Origin: an archaeon
Lineage (GTDB): Archaea > Thermoproteota > Nitrososphaeria > Nitrososphaerales > CADDZS01
Reading direction: 5' to 3'
Length of the DNA stretch: 6,288 nt
Assembly: GCA_021792315.1 (NCBI GenBank)
Contig: JAJYUX010000086.1
Coordinates: 1 to 6,288, forward strand
Part shown: positions 4,481 to 6,288 of the stretch, piece by piece
How the letters are laid out: each line of letters opens with the position of its first letter
Position numbering within the stretch: the stretch's first letter is position 1
The notes under the pieces: generated by a model
Told to the model about the DNA's origin: nothing
Databases searched by the model: none
The model's input: only the letters and a program-made list of their open reading frames with translations
Position numbers and translations under genes: made by a program

Positions 4481-6288
4481 GTGCCTATCAAGGAAAGACG
4501 AAGAATCCTGCCCTTCGTGATTCTTGCGCTCATTCTTGCTGCGATTGGATTTATTGGCGCTACTGTATGGCTAAACTGGACAATACTCCAATACATGTAC
4601 AATGCGAAGGCAGGACTAGACTGGTTTGCAATAAATTTCTACGGTGGCCTCACGTTTGTCGTAGCAGCATTACTCGCGCTGTTGTTTGTCAATCCCATTC
4701 CGAGACGAAGCGATCTGTTTGAAGCCTTCAATGCGATCATGGGATTGCAGTATAGACAAGCAACGTATGGAGGATACGGAGGCCAAGTTCCTCAGCGACG
4801 AGTGAGACCAATCTACATCCGTCCTTCAAGATTGCTTTGGGGATTTTGGCAGCTCCTGAAGTGGTTTGTCTTATTTACCATATTCACGCTTAACAATGGA
4901 TTTCCGGGTCTGGGCAACTTCACTATAACTGCAGACTTGGCGCTAAGGGGATTCGGAAGCTGGGCTGATGTGGTACGTATAATGTCGCTTCCTCTCTTTC
5001 CTGCTTCTGGGCAAGAGATAATATCGCTTGTTCCAACCATGGAAATCCAATACCAGCTGATAACCTACGTTCTGACTGTTCTCATGTTTGTTGTCGCCTT
5101 GCGTTTCTTTCTTAAATTTATCCGAGACGTAGTCATTAGGGCAGGGGATAAATGGATTAGAAATATTTTTGTTACGTTATCAGCAATTGTCTTCTCAATC
5201 CTGATAGGCGTTCCTTACTGGGGAATGGACATCACCATTCCATATGAGTGGGGCGCTGTAGCGACGGTTCTCTTTGCTTTCATTGTCCTCGCATTGTACT
5301 ATCAGATAAGATCGACGCGAGAGACGATACCACTGGCTCAGCGAAGAAGAGTTGGTATCTTTGTCATTACCATAATCATCATCGGTCTTCTCTTGCTGAA
5401 TGTTGGAGCTTTCACCTATTATAGGCTAAACTTCAACAACAACTACATCGCGTATGAGTGGAATCCGCTTGTATCCAAACAAATTGCAGTTGGGAGGTGG
5501 GCTGCTGGAATTCAGGACATCAACTATACGGACATCGCCCACATTCCGTCGGGGAACACCTCTGAGACCCTTTCCCTTATCCGTCAATGGGACAGCAACT
5601 CATCGTTAACTCAGAGCCAGAACCGAATTGGCGTAAACTGGCTCCAACTGGTTACCCCTCCTCAGATTGTTTACGTGAACAACAAGGAATACTGGGTTTC
5701 ACCCACGACATTCCAATATCCCGATGCCACGGACTGGATCGCAACTCATCTGATCTACACCCATAGTTCGAAGATAATTGTGATGGACACTCACACAGGC
5801 GAGTTTGTCAACGCGACTACTGCTTTCGGGTTGAAGACGCAACCTTTGATGTATTATGGCGAAGACAATCCTGGTGTTCCAGGTTTCGCAAATGACGTCT
5901 ACGTTAACGTGTCACAAGCTCCGCCCGAAGTAGAAAACGTGAGCTACTCCGGAGCACCAGACTACACATTGTGTGGGGGACAAAGAGCGCTGTACTTCCT
6001 CGAACAGGGCCAGGTTGGTTATGCTTTCTCCCCGCCGCAAGATTGCATACAAATGCTCCATGACAGAGAGGTATTTTCTAGAGTTCAGAACATCTTGATT
6101 CACGGCCTTGTCGAAGACAGTTCGACCTATCTTGTCACTGACTCGGCTATCGGCAAGAATGATCTCTACTTTGCGATCCAGATATACATCGATTATCCGC
6201 TGAGCACTGGTTTTGCATACCCGGACCAAAGTTATCTCCGTTTCTTTGGCGTAGTGTTGGTAAATATCGCAGACGGGTCGATGCAAGG
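4481..6288 (+). CDS. UPF0182 (COG1615) family membrane protein, 3' end cut off
   Basis: A single frame is open from GTG 4481 to the window edge, 602 codons, with an in-frame TGA at 4439-4441 upstream. Seven hydrophobic segments lie at about residues 10-32, 55-71, 119-137, 193-213, 228-247, 258-276 and 291-312. They are followed by a large soluble part. Basic clusters (R6-R8, R75/R76, R106-R117, R215-R227, R288-R290) place the N-terminus and alternate loops inside and the C-terminal part outside. Family signatures are HLIYTH at 423-428 and MYYGED at 457-462, matching the HLVYTHG and IYYGE blocks of UPF0182. Eight N-x-S/T sequons all fall in segments predicted external or at the membrane edge. 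UPF0182 members are usually about 900-1000 residues, so roughly a third is missing here. The family's function is unknown; the surface location is inferred from topology. Confidence 0.9.
   Translation, partial: MPIKERRRILPFVILALILAAIGFIGATVWLNWTILQYMYNAKAGLDWFAINFYGGLTFVVAALLALLFVNPIPRRSDLFEAFNAIMGLQYRQATYGGYGGQVPQRRVRPIYIRPSRLLWGFWQLLKWFVLFTIFTLNNGFPGLGNFTITADLALRGFGSWADVVRIMSLPLFPASGQEIISLVPTMEIQYQLITYVLTVLMFVVALRFFLKFIRDVVIRAGDKWIRNIFVTLSAIVFSILIGVPYWGMDITIPYEWGAVATVLFAFIVLALYYQIRSTRETIPLAQRRRVGIFVITIIIIGLLLLNVGAFTYYRLNFNNNYIAYEWNPLVSKQIAVGRWAAGIQDINYTDIAHIPSGNTSETLSLIRQWDSNSSLTQSQNRIGVNWLQLVTPPQIVYVNNKEYWVSPTTFQYPDATDWIATHLIYTHSSKIIVMDTHTGEFVNATTAFGLKTQPLMYYGEDNPGVPGFANDVYVNVSQAPPEVENVSYSGAPDYTLCGGQRALYFLEQGQVGYAFSPPQDCIQMLHDREVFSRVQNILIHGLVEDSSTYLVTDSAIGKNDLYFAIQIYIDYPLSTGFAYPDQSYLRFFGVVLVNIADGSMQ

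Noticed and set aside
5912..6286. Minus-strand open frame opposite the UPF0182 gene.
   Set aside because: It lies wholly antisense to a frame with clear family signatures and has no recognisable domain.

Overview
The window comes from an archaeal chromosome. The clearest marker is a full-length archaeal/eukaryotic-type class 1 translation release factor (aRF1) with NIKS, YxCxxxF and GGQ motifs. A Dpo4/DinB-like Y-family polymerase with a PCNA-peptide-like tail, TATA-type promoter boxes and purine/GTGA ribosome-binding sites agree with this. Base composition is moderate, with no sign of extreme halophily or thermophily. The lineage cannot be fixed from sequence alone; a mesophilic TACK-type archaeon (Nitrososphaerota or Bathyarchaeia-like) is a guess.

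Layout. Positions 1-1366 (minus) hold prf1 (aRF1) and, overlapping its stop codon by one base, the first 31 codons of an unrecognised gene that runs off the left edge. The divergent spacer 1367-1489 carries a perfect 7-bp hairpin with a T-run just ahead of prf1. Positions 1490-2209 (plus) encode a HAD-fold protein whose active site is degenerate. It ends 18 bases inside the convergent B3/4-domain gene (2192-2866, minus). A 318-base stretch without a gene follows. Then comes dinB (3185-4345, minus), a divergent promoter region (4346-4480), and a long open frame from 4481 to the right edge (plus). That last frame encodes a UPF0182/COG1615 membrane protein and is cut off by the window.

How the genes relate. 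prf1 and its downstream partner are almost certainly co-transcribed and translationally coupled. The other genes look like separately expressed, strand-alternating units: termination of translation (prf1), a possible small-molecule hydrolase (HAD), an orphan synthetase-editing-like domain (B3/4), lesion-bypass DNA synthesis (dinB), and a cell-surface protein of unknown function (UPF0182). I see no mobile element, CRISPR array, tRNA or rRNA, and no defence island. Four of the six genes appear to start with GTG or TTG.

Most of the window is ordinary archaeal housekeeping DNA. The items that most deserve a second look are the large archaeal UPF0182 protein with a topology that can be read directly from the sequence, the HAD protein lacking two usual catalytic side chains, and the attenuator-like hairpin in front of prf1.
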